The translations under genes were made by a program, and so were the position numbers. Under the pieces are notes generated by a model. It saw only the letters and a list, made by a program, of their open reading frames with translations. It did no database searches and was not told where the DNA came from. Positions 9,280 to 17,842 of a stretch of 64,000 nt of DNA are shown in pieces. How positions within the stretch are numbered: position 1 is the stretch's first letter; the number at the start of each line of letters is the position of its first letter. The stretch is from DATBLE01 sp963808815 (GTDB taxonomy: Bacteria > Actinomycetota > Thermoleophilia > Gaiellales > Gaiellaceae): assembly GCA_963808815.1 (NCBI GenBank), contig CAWEGI010000014.1:248001-312000 (forward strand), in the 5' to 3' direction.

Positions 9280-10650
9280 ATGAATCTCGCTCTCAGCCTC
9301 CTGTATGCCGCCGAGCGACACCCGGACGCCGAGGCGGTCGTCGACGGCGGCGCACGCTTCACCTACGCCGAGCTCTGCGGGCGTACGGCGCGGCTCGCCG
9401 GCGGACTGGAGCGGGAGGGGCTGCGGCGGGGCGACCGTCTGGCGGCCGTCGTCCGCTGCCGGCACGAGTCGGTGCACCTCTACTGGGCATGCCAGTGGCT
9501 CGGGGCGACCTACGTTCCGCTCTCGCCGCGGGTCTCGGCTGCGGACCTCGCCTACTGCCGCGAGGACTCGGGCGCGGCGCTCTTCCTCGAGGCCGACGCC
9601 GACCTGGAGGCATTGCTCGGCGAGGAGCATCCCGGCACGCTGGACGTCGGCGACGAGGACGAGTCGCTGATGCTCTACACCTCGGGCACGACCGGCCGGC
9701 CGAAGGGCGTCCCGCGCTCGCACCGCGCGGACCGCGCGGCCGCACTCTCGCAGGTCGTCCACCAGAGCTCCCGCTGGGGCGACCGGACGCTCGGCGCGAT
9801 GCCCCTCTACCACACGATGGGGATGCACTCGCTGCTCGCGATGCATCTCGTCGGCGGCTGCTACGTGTGCCAGCCCGATTGGGACGCCGGGGCCGCACTC
9901 GAGTTGATCGAGCGCGAGCGGATCACCTCGCTCTACCTCGCGCCCACGCTCTACCACGACCTGGTGACACACCCGCGCCGAGGCGAGTTCGACCTCTCCT
10001 CGGTCGAGACCGTCGCCTACGCGGGCGCGGCGATGACGGGCTCGCTGGTGGAGCGGTGCGTCGAGTCGTTCTCGCCGCGGCTGTTCGTCAACCACTACGG
10101 CTCGACCGAGATCTACACCTACTCGATCCACCGCGACCAGGCGGCGAAGCCGGGCTGCGCGGGCCGACCGGCGCTGAACGCGCGCCTGCGGCTCGGCGAG
10201 AACGGCGAGATCCTCTGCCACATGTCCTCCGACGAGGCGTTCACCGGCTACTGGAACCGGCCCGACGCGGACGCCGCGGCCATTCGCGACGGCTGGTACC
10301 GGACCGGCGACGTCGGTCGCACCGACGAGGACGGCGACCTCTGGCTCGAGGGGCGGCTCGACGACATGATCGTCTCGGGCGGCGAGAACATCCACCCGCT
10401 CGAGGTGGAGGACGTGCTCGCGCGGCATCCGCGCGTGCGCGAGGTGGCAGTCGTGGGCGCACCCGACGAGCGGCTCGGGCACCGGGTCGTCGCGGTCGTG
10501 GTCACCGAGGGCGCGACCGCGGAGGAGCTCGACGCCCACTGCCTGGCGTCCGACACGCTGGCCCGCTTCAAGCGCCCGCGCGAGTACCGCTTCGTGTCCG
10601 ACCTCCCGAAGAGCCCGTCTGGGAAGATCCTCCGCAGGATGCTGCGATGA
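9280..10650 (+). CDS. AMP-dependent acyl-CoA synthetase/ligase
   Basis: A 456-residue ANL-superfamily enzyme that activates a carboxylic acid to its acyl-CoA through an acyl-adenylate. The P-loop-like YTSGTTGRPKG lies near residues 132-142, the YGSTE adenine-binding motif near 272, the YRTGD motif near 341 and the C-terminal lysine region PKSPSGKILRR near 440-452. The protein is somewhat short for the family. It overlaps the following enoyl-CoA hydratase by ATGA, indicating translational coupling, so the pair probably activates and then hydrates (or isomerises) an unsaturated or aromatic acid. The exact acid is not evident. Confidence 0.88.
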   Translation: MNLALSLLYAAERHPDAEAVVDGGARFTYAELCGRTARLAGGLEREGLRRGDRLAAVVRCRHESVHLYWACQWLGATYVPLSPRVSAADLAYCREDSGAALFLEADADLEALLGEEHPGTLDVGDEDESLMLYTSGTTGRPKGVPRSHRADRAAALSQVVHQSSRWGDRTLGAMPLYHTMGMHSLLAMHLVGGCYVCQPDWDAGAALELIERERITSLYLAPTLYHDLVTHPRRGEFDLSSVETVAYAGAAMTGSLVERCVESFSPRLFVNHYGSTEIYTYSIHRDQAAKPGCAGRPALNARLRLGENGEILCHMSSDEAFTGYWNRPDADAAAIRDGWYRTGDVGRTDEDGDLWLEGRLDDMIVSGGENIHPLEVEDVLARHPRVREVAVVGAPDERLGHRVVAVVVTEGATAEELDAHCLASDTLARFKRPREYRFVSDLPKSPSGKILRRMLR

Positions 10651-11501
10651 GAGACGAAGCCGAGCACAAAGGCGGCAGCGAAGCTGGCGGCCTCGGTGCG
10701 AGGCGATGTCGTGACGCCGAAGGCGTCAAGGACTACGCCGGTTTCCGCGTCGATCGCGACGAGGCACGCACGGTCGCGACGATCACTCTCGACGACCCGG
10801 CGAAGATGAACCGCGTGCCGCTGGCGGCGCGCGGCCAGTTGGCGCACGTCTTCGAAGAGCTCGCCGGCGACGACGGCGTCCGTTTCGTGGTGATCACCGG
10901 CGCCGGCGAGAACTTCACCGCCGGGGGCGACATCGCCGCGTTCCTCGAGGCCGAGCCGGAGGAGCTTTCCCGGCTCGCCTGGAACGTCGCCGCGCCCGAG
11001 CGGTTTCCGAAGCCGGTGATCGCCCGCCTCCAGGGTTACTGCCTGGGCGTCGGGCTCGAGCTCGCGCTCGCCTGCGACTTCCGCGTCGCCGCCGACGACG
11101 CGCAGCTCGGCCTCCCGGAGGTCGGGCTCGGGATGATCCCCGGCTCCGGCGGCACGCAGCGGCTCGCCCGCCTGGTCGGGCTCGGCCGGGCGAAGGACGT
11201 GGTCATGCGCCGTCGCCGGATCGACGCCGCCGAGGCGCTCACCTGGGGCCTCGTCTCGGAGATCGTCCCGCCCGGCGAGCTCGACGAGGCCGTCGACCGG
11301 GTGCTCGCCGATCTCCACGAGCTCTCGCCGCTCGCGCTGCGAACGGCGAAGCGCGTCCTCAACCACGTCTACGACGCTCCGCTCTCGATCGGGCTCGAGC
11401 TGGAGGGACTCGCCTACGGCATGCTCCGCTCGACCGACGACTTCCGCGAGGGTGTAGAGGCGTTCGGCGAGAAGCGCCCGCCGAGGTTCGAGGGCCGCTG
11501 A
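10647..11501 (+). CDS. Enoyl-CoA hydratase/isomerase family protein
   Basis: A 284-residue crotonase-fold protein. The oxyanion-hole segments GENFTAGGDIAAF and YCLGVGLELALACDF are present, with the two glutamates used by classical hydratases both retained (in GLELALA and in LPEVGLGMIPG). The first ~35 residues (RDEAEHKGGSEAGG...) are an unusual polar extension; the conserved fold starts near VKDYAGFRVDRDE. The start ATG overlaps the stop of the acyl-CoA synthetase, and the intended start could be further downstream. It likely works with that synthetase in degrading an acyl-CoA. Members of the family also catalyse isomerisation or dehalogenation, so the reaction is not certain. Confidence 0.87.
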   Translation: MRDEAEHKGGSEAGGLGARRCRDAEGVKDYAGFRVDRDEARTVATITLDDPAKMNRVPLAARGQLAHVFEELAGDDGVRFVVITGAGENFTAGGDIAAFLEAEPEELSRLAWNVAAPERFPKPVIARLQGYCLGVGLELALACDFRVAADDAQLGLPEVGLGMIPGSGGTQRLARLVGLGRAKDVVMRRRRIDAAEALTWGLVSEIVPPGELDEAVDRVLADLHELSPLALRTAKRVLNHVYDAPLSIGLELEGLAYGMLRSTDDFREGVEAFGEKRPPRFEGR

Positions 11502-11564
11502 GTCCCTGTCGATTTCGGCCTCGCCCGTTCGTCGTACCAACGACACCCCGACCAAGGAGGCGAG

Positions 11565-11918
11565 ATGCAGTACATGTGCCTGATCTACGACGACGAGAAC
11601 ACGTGGCAGAACATGCCCGAGGACGAGCGGAACGCCGCCCACGCCGAGTACGGGACGTTCACGCAGGCGATCAAGGACAGCGGCAACCATGTCGCAGGAG
11701 ATGCGCTTCAGCCGATCTCGACCGCAACGTCCATCCGGGTCCGCAACGGCGAGACGCTCGTGACCGACGGGCCGTTCGCCGAGACGAAGGAACAGCTGGG
11801 CGGGTACTACCTGATCGAGGCGAAGGACGTGGACGAGGCGCTGAAGGTCGCCGAGCGGATCCCCTCGGCACGCTACGGGACGATCGAGGTGCGCCCCGTA
11901 GTCGTCTGGGAGGAGTGA
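11565..11918 (+). CDS. DGPF/YCII-domain protein, partner of ECF42 sigma factor
   Basis: A 117-residue YCII-related protein with the diagnostic TDGPFAETKEQLGGYYLIEA block (residues about 66-85). It starts MQYMCLIYDDE after a strong AAGGAGGCGAG ribosome site. Proteins of this DGPF type are the standard genomic neighbours of ECF42 sigma factors, and here the stop overlaps the GTG start of such a sigma factor. The biochemical role of DGPF proteins is not established. Likely cytoplasmic and expressed in an operon with the sigma factor. Confidence 0.85.
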   Translation: MQYMCLIYDDENTWQNMPEDERNAAHAEYGTFTQAIKDSGNHVAGDALQPISTATSIRVRNGETLVTDGPFAETKEQLGGYYLIEAKDVDEALKVAERIPSARYGTIEVRPVVVWEE

Positions 11919-13101
11919 GCGCGGACCCCGTCGCAGAAGCGTTCCGGGAGGAGTTCGGGCGCGCGGTGTCGATCCTGATCCGCGCGCTCGGCGACTTCGA
12001 CCTCGCCGAGGACGCCGTCCAGGAGGCGTTCGCCGTGGCGGCGGAGCGCTGGCCGCGCGACGGCGTCCCGACGAACCGGGGCGCGTGGATCGTCACCACC
12101 GCGCGCAACCGCGCGATCGACCGGATCCGCCGCGAGCGGACGCTGGAGACGAAGCGGGCCGAGCTCGCGCGCCTCGCCGAGCTCCCCCCGAGGAGGAGGA
12201 CGACGACGTGAGCACGATCCCGGACGAGCGCCTCGCGCTGATCTTCACCTGCTGTCACCCGGCGCTGTCGGTCGACGCGCAGGTGGCGCTCACGCTTCGG
12301 CTGCTCGGCGGCCTGACCACGCCCGAGATCGCCCGCGCCTTCCTCACCGGCGAGACGACGATGGCGCAGCGGCTCGTCCGCGCCAAGCACAAGATCCGCG
12401 CTGCCGGGATCCCGTTCCGGGTGCCGCCGGACGACGCCCTCCCCGAGCGCCTCGAGGCCGTGCTCGCCATCGTCTACCTGATCTACAACGCCGGCTACTC
12501 CGAGGTCCGGAACGAGCTCAGCGGCGAGGCGATCCGGCTCGGCCGGACGCTGACCGGCCTGATGCCCGACGAGCCCGAAGCGCTCGGGCTCCTCGCCCTG
12601 ATGCTCTTGCACGACTCGCGACGGGACGCGCGACTCGACGACCAGGGCGGGATCGTCCTGCTGGAGAACCAGGAGCGGTCGCGCTGGGACGAAGCCGAGA
12701 TCGAAGAGGGTCGCGCACTCGTCGAGGGGGCGCTGCGGCGCCGTCGGCCCGGCCCATACCAGCTCCAGGCTGCGATCGCCGCCTGCCACACCGGCGACAC
12801 GAGCGACTGGCCGCAGATCGTCCTCCTCTACGACGAGCTGCGGCGGCTCCAGCCGTCGCCCGTCGTCGAGCTGAACCGGGCTGTGGCGATCGCCATGATG
12901 GACGGCCCGGAGGCGGGGCTCGCGCAGGTCGACCGGATCGCCGACCTCGACGCCTACCTCCACTACCACTCCACCCGCGGCGACCTGCTCCGTCGGCTCG
13001 ACCGACACGACGAGTCGCGTGCGGCCTACCGGCGTGCGCTCGAGCTCGACCCGAGCGACGCCGAGCGTCGGTTCATCGAAGAGCGGCTCAGCTCGGGATA
13101 G
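11915..13101 (+). CDS. ECF42-type RNA polymerase sigma factor with C-terminal TPR-like extension (frameshifted)
   Basis: The GTG at 11915 overlaps the stop of the DGPF gene. The first frame (to 12211) carries sigma region 2 (SILIRALGDFDLAEDAVQEA) and runs into a stop; a second frame picks up at LPPEEEDD and carries region 4 (LGGLTTPEIARAFLTGETTMAQRL) and a long helical tail ending LELDPSDAERR, as in ECF42 sigma factors whose tail takes part in control. The break is in a run of six C at 12185-12190; one additional C would restore a continuous protein of about 395 residues. A sequencing deletion is the simplest explanation. The tail contains NRAVAIAMMDGPEAGLAQVD, typical of this group. Confidence 0.85.
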
Positions 13102-13483
13102 CGGCGACCGCTTCGATCTCGAGCAGCGCGCCGGGCACGGCAAGCGCCGAGACCTCCACCAGCGTGGACGCGGGTCGCGCTTCGCCGAAGAACTCCATCC
13201 GAACCGGGTTGATCTTCGGGCGGTCGTCCACGTCGAGCAGGTAGTGGACGACCTTGACCACGTCGTCGAAGCCACATCCGGCCGCCCGCAGGCAGAGCTC
13301 CATGTTCCGGAACACCTGGCGCGCCTGCTCCGCCACGTCGCCCTCCCCCACGAGTTTCCCGTCGGCGTCGAGCGGGACGATCCCGGAGACGAACAGCAGC
13401 CCGCCGGCCTTGACCGCGTCGGTGTAGTGGCTGAGCGGTTCGGCCATCCCCTCGACGCGGAACTCCTCGCGATGGTGTGTCAT
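13088..13483 (-). CDS. RidA/YjgF-family protein lacking the usual arginine
   Basis: A 131-residue RidA-superfamily protein (YjgF fold, usually a trimer). LLFVSGIVPLDADG, the central helix and the ending LLEIEAVAAI are clear. RidA enamine/imine deaminases need an arginine in a PxRxxVE motif; here the segment reads RPASTLVEV, with Ser in that place, so enamine deaminase activity is doubtful and this may be one of the Rid subfamilies of unknown reaction. Its 3' end overlaps the sigma factor end by 14 nt, in opposite direction. The ATG lies 7 nt after a TACGAT -10 box, which overlaps the divergent cupin promoter, so the two genes are probably co-regulated. Confidence 0.85.
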   Translation of the reverse strand: MTHHREEFRVEGMAEPLSHYTDAVKAGGLLFVSGIVPLDADGKLVGEGDVAEQARQVFRNMELCLRAAGCGFDDVVKVVHYLLDVDDRPKINPVRMEFFGEARPASTLVEVSALAVPGALLEIEAVAAIPS

Positions 13484-13490
13484 GGTCGTG

Positions 13491-13500
13491 ATCGTACAAT
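13491..13500. promoter_or_regulatory. Overlapping divergent -10 boxes for the RidA and cupin genes
   Basis: On the plus strand TACAAT (13495-13500) lies 6 nt before the cupin ATG at 13507. On the minus strand TACGAT (complement of 13491-13496) lies 7 nt before the RidA ATG at 13483. The two boxes share two base pairs and both genes would be leaderless. The whole divergent control region is 23 nt long, with no recognisable -35 on either side. Confidence 0.55.
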
Positions 13501-13506
13501 CGGCGC

Positions 13507-13869
13507 ATGTCCGGCCCGGCTGAGCCGCAGTTCGTCCACTTCCCCGACGTCAAGGCGTTCGAGCTCGCCGCCGGCGTGTCCGGACGGCCGCTCTTCGGCG
13601 AGGGCGCGATGCTCAACGTGATCGAGTTCGAGTCGAGCGCGACGGTTCCGCTGCACAGTCACGAGCACGAGCAGCTCGGGATCGTGCTGCAGGGCATGCA
13701 GGCGCTCGTGATCGGCGGCGAGCCGCACGAGCTGGGGCCGATGGACGGCTATGTGATCCCGGGCGGGGTCGAGCACTCGGCCTACTGCGGGCCCGAGGGC
13801 GCGCTCGTGCTCGATGTCTTCCGGCCGGTCCGCGAGGACTACCGGGAGCGCTGGGGCGCCCTGCCCTAG
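13507..13869 (+). CDS. Small cupin-domain protein
   Basis: A 120-residue single-domain cupin. The metal-binding motif 1 is PLHSHEHEQLGIVLQG (His, His, Glu ligands) near residues 43-58 and motif 2 is VIPGGVEHSAYC near 83-94. Such proteins bind a metal and act as small dioxygenases, isomerases or sugar/ligand binders; the reaction cannot be inferred. It is divergently transcribed with the RidA gene from overlapping -10 boxes and appears leaderless. It converges on the thioesterase gene, ending 5 nt from its stop. Confidence 0.82.
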   Translation: MSGPAEPQFVHFPDVKAFELAAGVSGRPLFGEGAMLNVIEFESSATVPLHSHEHEQLGIVLQGMQALVIGGEPHELGPMDGYVIPGGVEHSAYCGPEGALVLDVFRPVREDYRERWGALP

Positions 13870-13874
13870 CGTCG

Positions 13875-14255
13875 CTAGCGGTCGAGCGCGGCGCGCAGCG
13901 CGTCGTCGAGCGGCGCCGGACGGCCCTCTGCGTCGACGTACACGACGGTGTGGCGGCCCTTCACGTGGGGCTCGCCGTCCTTGGCGACCGTCCACGCGTA
14001 TGTGACCGAGGTCCGGCCGACGTTCTCGACCCGCAGTCTGACCTCGATCTCGTCGTCGAAGCGGAGCACCTTCAGGTACTCGGCCTCGACCTTGCGCCGG
14101 GGGAAGTTGCCCCAGCGGTCGCCGAGGCCGCCCAGGCGGCGGATCAGCTCGGTCTCGGCCTCCTCCGCCCATTTGAAGGCCGATGTGAAGTGGATCCGGC
14201 CACCCGCGTCGGTGTCGACCCAGGCGACCCGCGTCTGGATGACCTCCTCGACCAC
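13875..14255 (-). CDS. 4-hydroxybenzoyl-CoA thioesterase-like (YbgC-type hotdog) protein
   Basis: A 126-residue hotdog-fold acyl-CoA thioesterase. The N-terminal TRVAWVDTDAGGRIHFTSAF block matches the thioesterase motif in which the Asp after W-V is catalytic, followed by the long central helix (FKWAEEAETELIRRLG) and strands EYLKVLRFDDEIEV. It would hydrolyse an acyl- or aroyl-CoA in the cytoplasm. It is the last gene of a five-gene minus-strand operon, 9 nt after the formyltransferase. The substrate is unknown. Confidence 0.82.
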   Translation of the reverse strand: MVEEVIQTRVAWVDTDAGGRIHFTSAFKWAEEAETELIRRLGGLGDRWGNFPRRKVEAEYLKVLRFDDEIEVRLRVENVGRTSVTYAWTVAKDGEPHVKGRHTVVYVDAEGRPAPLDDALRAALDR

Positions 14256-14264
14256 CCCGGAAGC

Positions 14265-15098
14265 CTACGTCTCGCCGACGGGCTCGGTCTCGAGCACCCA
14301 GACCGTGCCGTCGCCACCGTCGACCGGACGTCCCTCCCCGCCCTCGAGCGAGACGCGTAGGACGCGCACCCGCTCACCGTCCAGCTCGGTCAGGGCTCCC
14401 TGCTCTCCCCCACCGGCGCTGCCGAACCGCCAGGCGCGCACCTGTCGCTCGATCTCGGCCGCAGGACGGCTCCAGTCGATCATCGTGTAGTCCGGCTCGA
14501 AGAACGACAGGTACTCGCCGGCCGACTCGTCCTGCGGATCGCCGGGATCCCCGCGCTCGACCCGCTCCAGCGCGACCGGGAGGATCTGCTGCACGAGTCC
14601 GCCGATGCGTGGCCCGAGCTCGTCCCACGACCACTCGTCGCCGAGCGCCAGCGTCGCCTGGGCGAGGATCGGCCCGGTGTCGAGATCGGCCGACATCCGG
14701 TGGAAGGTCACGCCGACCTCGCGGTCGCCGTTCCGGATCGCCCAGCCGACCGGGATCGGGCCACGGTAGTGCGGCAGGAGCGACGGGTGGAAGTTGATCA
14801 CTCCGAGCCGCGGCACTTCGAGCGCCTCGACGGGCAGCTTCCAGGGGAATCCGGCGCAGAGGGCGAGATCCGGCTCGAGCGCACGGAGCAGCGGCGCGAT
14901 CCGCTCCCGCGACGCGGGCATGACGACGTCGACCTCCGGCGGAGCGGCGGTCACGTGGTCGCCGAGGTCGAAGCCGTAGCGGCTCGTCGAGCGGACGCAT
15001 AGCAGCCCGACCGGCTCATGGCCCATGGCACGCAGGCCCGCGACGTACGCCTCGACCGCCGGCTGGATCTGCGAGATCAGGACGACGCGCAGCCCCAA
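14265..15098 (-). CDS. Formyltransferase-family protein (methionyl-tRNA formyltransferase-like)
   Basis: A 277-residue protein with the formyltransferase fold that uses 10-formyltetrahydrofolate. The catalytic Asn-His pair is in VINFHPSLLPHYRGP and the Asp is in RMSADLDTGPILAQ. The C-terminal part resembles the small OB-like domain of Fmt and of sugar N-formyltransferases. It is not in the usual fmt neighbourhood (def, rsmB) but in a catabolic-looking operon with an alcohol dehydrogenase 3 nt upstream and a thioesterase downstream, so it may formylate something other than initiator tRNA. Both roles remain possible. Confidence 0.8.
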   Translation of the reverse strand: MGLRVVLISQIQPAVEAYVAGLRAMGHEPVGLLCVRSTSRYGFDLGDHVTAAPPEVDVVMPASRERIAPLLRALEPDLALCAGFPWKLPVEALEVPRLGVINFHPSLLPHYRGPIPVGWAIRNGDREVGVTFHRMSADLDTGPILAQATLALGDEWSWDELGPRIGGLVQQILPVALERVERGDPGDPQDESAGEYLSFFEPDYTMIDWSRPAAEIERQVRAWRFGSAGGGEQGALTELDGERVRVLRVSLEGGEGRPVDGGDGTVWVLETEPVGET

Positions 15099-15101
15099 CG
15101 G

Positions 15102-16202
15102 CTAGCCTCCGGGCGTGACCAGCACCCGCCCCGGTGAGCCCGCGAGCGAGGCCTCGAACGCCTCGTTCACCTGCTCCAGCGGGTAGCTCGGCCCGAGCAG
15201 CTCGCGCAGCTTCAGGCGGCCGGCGCGCGCGTGCTCGAGCATGAGCGGCAGCGCGACCGCGGGATCCTCGGACCCGTACATCGTCCCGGTGAGGAACTTC
15301 TCGCGGCGGTTGAACTCGCCGAAGTCGAGGTCGAGCCGTTCGCCGGTCGCCGGAATCCCGACGATCACGCACGTTCCGCCGCTCCGGGTGAAGCGGAGCG
15401 CGGTCGCGGAGGTCTGCGGGTTGCCGACGACGTCGAGTGCGCGGTCGGCTCCGTCAGGGGCGATCTGCTTCATCAGTTCCTTGACGCCGTCCGGGCCGGT
15501 CGTGTGAGTGGCGCCGAGGCTGCGGGCGAGGTCGAGCCGAGCCTCGAGGGGGTCGACGACGACGATCGCTTCCGCTCCCGCGATGCGCGCGCCCTGGACG
15601 CAGAACTGCCCGACGCCGCCGGCGCCGATAACCAGCACGACCTCACCGGGCTCGACGCGGGCCGAAAAAAGGACCGCCCCGACACCGGTCAGCGCGGCGC
15701 AGCCGAGCAGGGCCGCCTCCTCGAGCGACACCGCCTCGCCGATCGGCAGCGCGCAGCGCTCGGTGACGGTGATCCGCTCCTGGAGGCAGCCGGTCGCTGT
15801 GCCGCGGTAGAGCGTCTCGCCGTCGATCGTCATCCCCGTCGTTCCGTCGATCAGCGTGCCGTTCCCGATGGCGCGGTGGAGGTTGATGCACGCCGCCGGC
15901 CGGCCGCGCCGGCAGTCGGCGCAGTCGCGGCACGACGGCGCCCACGAGAGCACGACCTCGTCTCCCGGCTTCACCGAGGCGACCCCGTCACCGACCGCCT
16001 CGACCACCCCGGCGCCCTCGTGCCCGAGCACCGAGGGCGTCGGCCGCTCCCACTCGCCGCGGATCGAGTGCAGCTCCGTGCCGCAGATTCCGACCGCCCG
16101 CATCCGCACGAGCACGTCGCCGGGTCCGGGCTCCTCGAGGTCGATCTCGCGGACCTCGAGCGGCCGCCCGGCCCCGTGGAAGACGGCGGCGCGGGACTTC
16201 AC
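15102..16202 (-). CDS. Zinc-dependent medium-chain alcohol dehydrogenase
   Basis: A 366-residue MDR-family dehydrogenase that oxidises an alcohol with NAD(P). Cys40 in GICGTELHS and His61-Glu62 in LGHEGAGVV are catalytic zinc ligands; Cys91, Cys94, Cys97 and Cys105 (CRDCADCRRGRPAAC) form the structural zinc site; VIGAGGVGQF is the nucleotide-binding turn. The GTG start overlaps the stop of the isochorismatase gene (GTGA), showing translational coupling inside the operon. The substrate is not clear; an aryl or short-chain alcohol is plausible. Confidence 0.9.
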   Translation of the reverse strand: MKSRAAVFHGAGRPLEVREIDLEEPGPGDVLVRMRAVGICGTELHSIRGEWERPTPSVLGHEGAGVVEAVGDGVASVKPGDEVVLSWAPSCRDCADCRRGRPAACINLHRAIGNGTLIDGTTGMTIDGETLYRGTATGCLQERITVTERCALPIGEAVSLEEAALLGCAALTGVGAVLFSARVEPGEVVLVIGAGGVGQFCVQGARIAGAEAIVVVDPLEARLDLARSLGATHTTGPDGVKELMKQIAPDGADRALDVVGNPQTSATALRFTRSGGTCVIVGIPATGERLDLDFGEFNRREKFLTGTMYGSEDPAVALPLMLEHARAGRLKLRELLGPSYPLEQVNEAFEASLAGSPGRVLVTPGG

Positions 16203-16811
16203 GCCCCGAGTGCGGCGGCGACCGTCTTGCCGTCGGTCACCGTCGACACGTTCTGGAGCGCGTAGTTGATCGACGCGTTGTGCCAGTCGGCGTTCATCGT
16301 CGAGCAGCAGTCCTCCGGCACGACCATGTAGAAGCCCTTGTCGGCGCCGGTGCGGGCCGTGTGCTCGATCGACATGTTCGTCCACGCCCCGGTGACGACG
16401 ACCGTGTCCACGTCGAGGCCCCTGAGCAGCGTCTCGAGCTTCGTGTCCTGCCAGCCCCGACATCCGCATCTTCTCGACCACGAAGTCGCCCCGCTTGGGC
16501 TCGAGGCCGGCCGCGGGCTTCGCACCCCACGTGCCCCGCACGAGCGCTCCGCCGGCGACGCCCTCGAAGAGCGGCGCGTTCAGCTTCAGCCCCGGTGCGC
16601 CCTTCTCCACGATGTACCAGACGTGGATCACGGGAGCGCCCGCCTTGCGGAACGCAGCGGCGAGCCTCTTCACGTTCGCGACCACGTTCTGCTCCTTCGC
16701 GTGCTGCGGCGCACCGGTGTCGGCGAACGCGCCCTTCTCGATCATCACGTCGTTCTGCAGGTCCTGGATCAGCATCGCGGTGCGCTTGGGGTTCAGCTTC
16801 AGCTTGGCCAT
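16199..16811 (-). CDS. Isochorismatase-family cysteine hydrolase-like protein (frameshifted)
   Basis: The first frame begins MAKLKLNPKRTAMLIQDLQND after AAGGAG and carries the catalytic-type Asp in IQDLQND. The second frame takes over at about 16455 and carries GLDVDTVVVTGAWTNMSIEHTAR through a family-typical ending. Removing one base from the CCCC run at 16455-16458 (plus strand) joins the halves into about 203 residues, the normal family length. The nucleophilic Cys of hydrolases such as nicotinamidase is replaced by Ser in the TNMS segment, so activity may be of the isochorismatase (vinyl ether) type or altered. It lies 14 nt after the SMP-30 gene in the operon. The break is probably a sequencing insertion. 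Confidence 0.8.
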
Positions 16812-16825
16812 GGTGGTCTCTCCTT

Positions 16826-17746
16826 CTAGGACATGTAGGGCTCGCGGCGCGGCCCGACCTTCGTCTCGAACGCGTAGAGGGACGTCGAGCTCGGCACGAA
16901 CAGCGTGTGCCAGTCCGGGCCGCCCCAGGTCAGGTTGCCGACGTTCTCGGGGATGCCGACGGTGCCGAGGTGCTCTCCGTCGACGCCGATCACCCAGACA
17001 CCGCCGGGTCCGGTGACCCAGATGTTCCCCTGCTCGTCGCATTTCATCCCGTCCGGGATGCCCTCCTCGATCACGCCCGACCCGATCCCCTCGAAGAACA
17101 TCCGGCCGTTCGAGAGCGTGCCCTCGGAGCCGACGTCGTAGACCTTGATCCACGCCTTCGGCGTGTCGTTGATGTACAGCAGCGACTCGTCCGGCGAGAA
17201 GCAGAGGCCGTTCGGCTGCTCGTACTCGTCCTGCTCGACGACGAGCTCCGGATCGCCGCCGCCGGGCGGGACGCGGAACACGCCCTGCCAACCGAGCTCG
17301 CGCTCACGCTCGACGCCGAAGACCGGCATGCGGCCGTACCACGGATCGGAGAACCAGATCGAGCCGTCGGCCTTGACGACGACGTCGTTCGGGCTGTTCA
17401 GCTCCTTGCCCTGGTAGTGGGAGGCGAGCACCTCGCGATTCGTGTTCTTGCCGTCGGGGTCCATGCGAACCAGAGAGCTCGTCGTGTGCTCGCAGACGAT
17501 CAGCCGGCCGTCCGCGTCCAGCGTCATGCCGTTGCCCTTGTTGCTCGGGCTGAGCACCTGCTGGACGCCGTTCGCCTCGTCCCAGCGTCGGCGCGTGTCG
17601 CCGGGCATGTCCGAGAAGAGCAGGAACTGCTCCTTCGGGTTCCAGATCGGCCCTTCGGTGAAGGTGAAGCCGGTGCCGAGCTGCCTCACGTCGACGTTCT
17701 CGTCGACGAGGCTCGCGAGCTTGTCGGACCTCACGTCTACGCCCAC
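16826..17746 (-). CDS. SMP-30/gluconolactonase-family lactonase
   Basis: A 306-residue six-bladed beta-propeller protein of the SMP-30/gluconolactonase/LRE family, calcium- or zinc-dependent lactone hydrolases. Characteristic segments are TFTEGPIWNPKEQFLLFSD (metal-ligand Glu), ELNSPNDVVVKADGSIWFSD (Asn and Asp ligands), PNGLCFSPDESLLYINDT and GIPDGMKCDEQGNIWV. No signal peptide, so cytoplasmic. The GTG start follows a strong GGAGGAGAGC. It heads the five-gene minus operon with isochorismatase, alcohol dehydrogenase, formyltransferase and thioesterase. The lactone is unknown. Confidence 0.88.
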   Translation of the reverse strand: MGVDVRSDKLASLVDENVDVRQLGTGFTFTEGPIWNPKEQFLLFSDMPGDTRRRWDEANGVQQVLSPSNKGNGMTLDADGRLIVCEHTTSSLVRMDPDGKNTNREVLASHYQGKELNSPNDVVVKADGSIWFSDPWYGRMPVFGVERERELGWQGVFRVPPGGGDPELVVEQDEYEQPNGLCFSPDESLLYINDTPKAWIKVYDVGSEGTLSNGRMFFEGIGSGVIEEGIPDGMKCDEQGNIWVTGPGGVWVIGVDGEHLGTVGIPENVGNLTWGGPDWHTLFVPSSTSLYAFETKVGPRREPYMS

Positions 17747-17768
17747 GCTCTCCTCCCTCTTACAGCGG

Positions 17769-17800
17769 CCTTGGTGACAGGACCGCTCCTGTCACCAAGG
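17769..17800. repeat. Perfect 14-bp inverted repeat upstream of the SMP-30 operon
   Basis: CCTTGGTGACAGGA and its exact complement flank a CCGC loop. It lies between the end of msrB (17843) and the start of the SMP-30 gene (17746), both on the minus strand. It could terminate msrB transcription, although no T run follows, or act as an operator or attenuator of the operon, whose start is only 23 nt away. Confidence 0.6.
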
Positions 17801-17842
17801 CAGTTTTCAAGATGGGAGCGAAACTAACAGACGGCGGATCGT

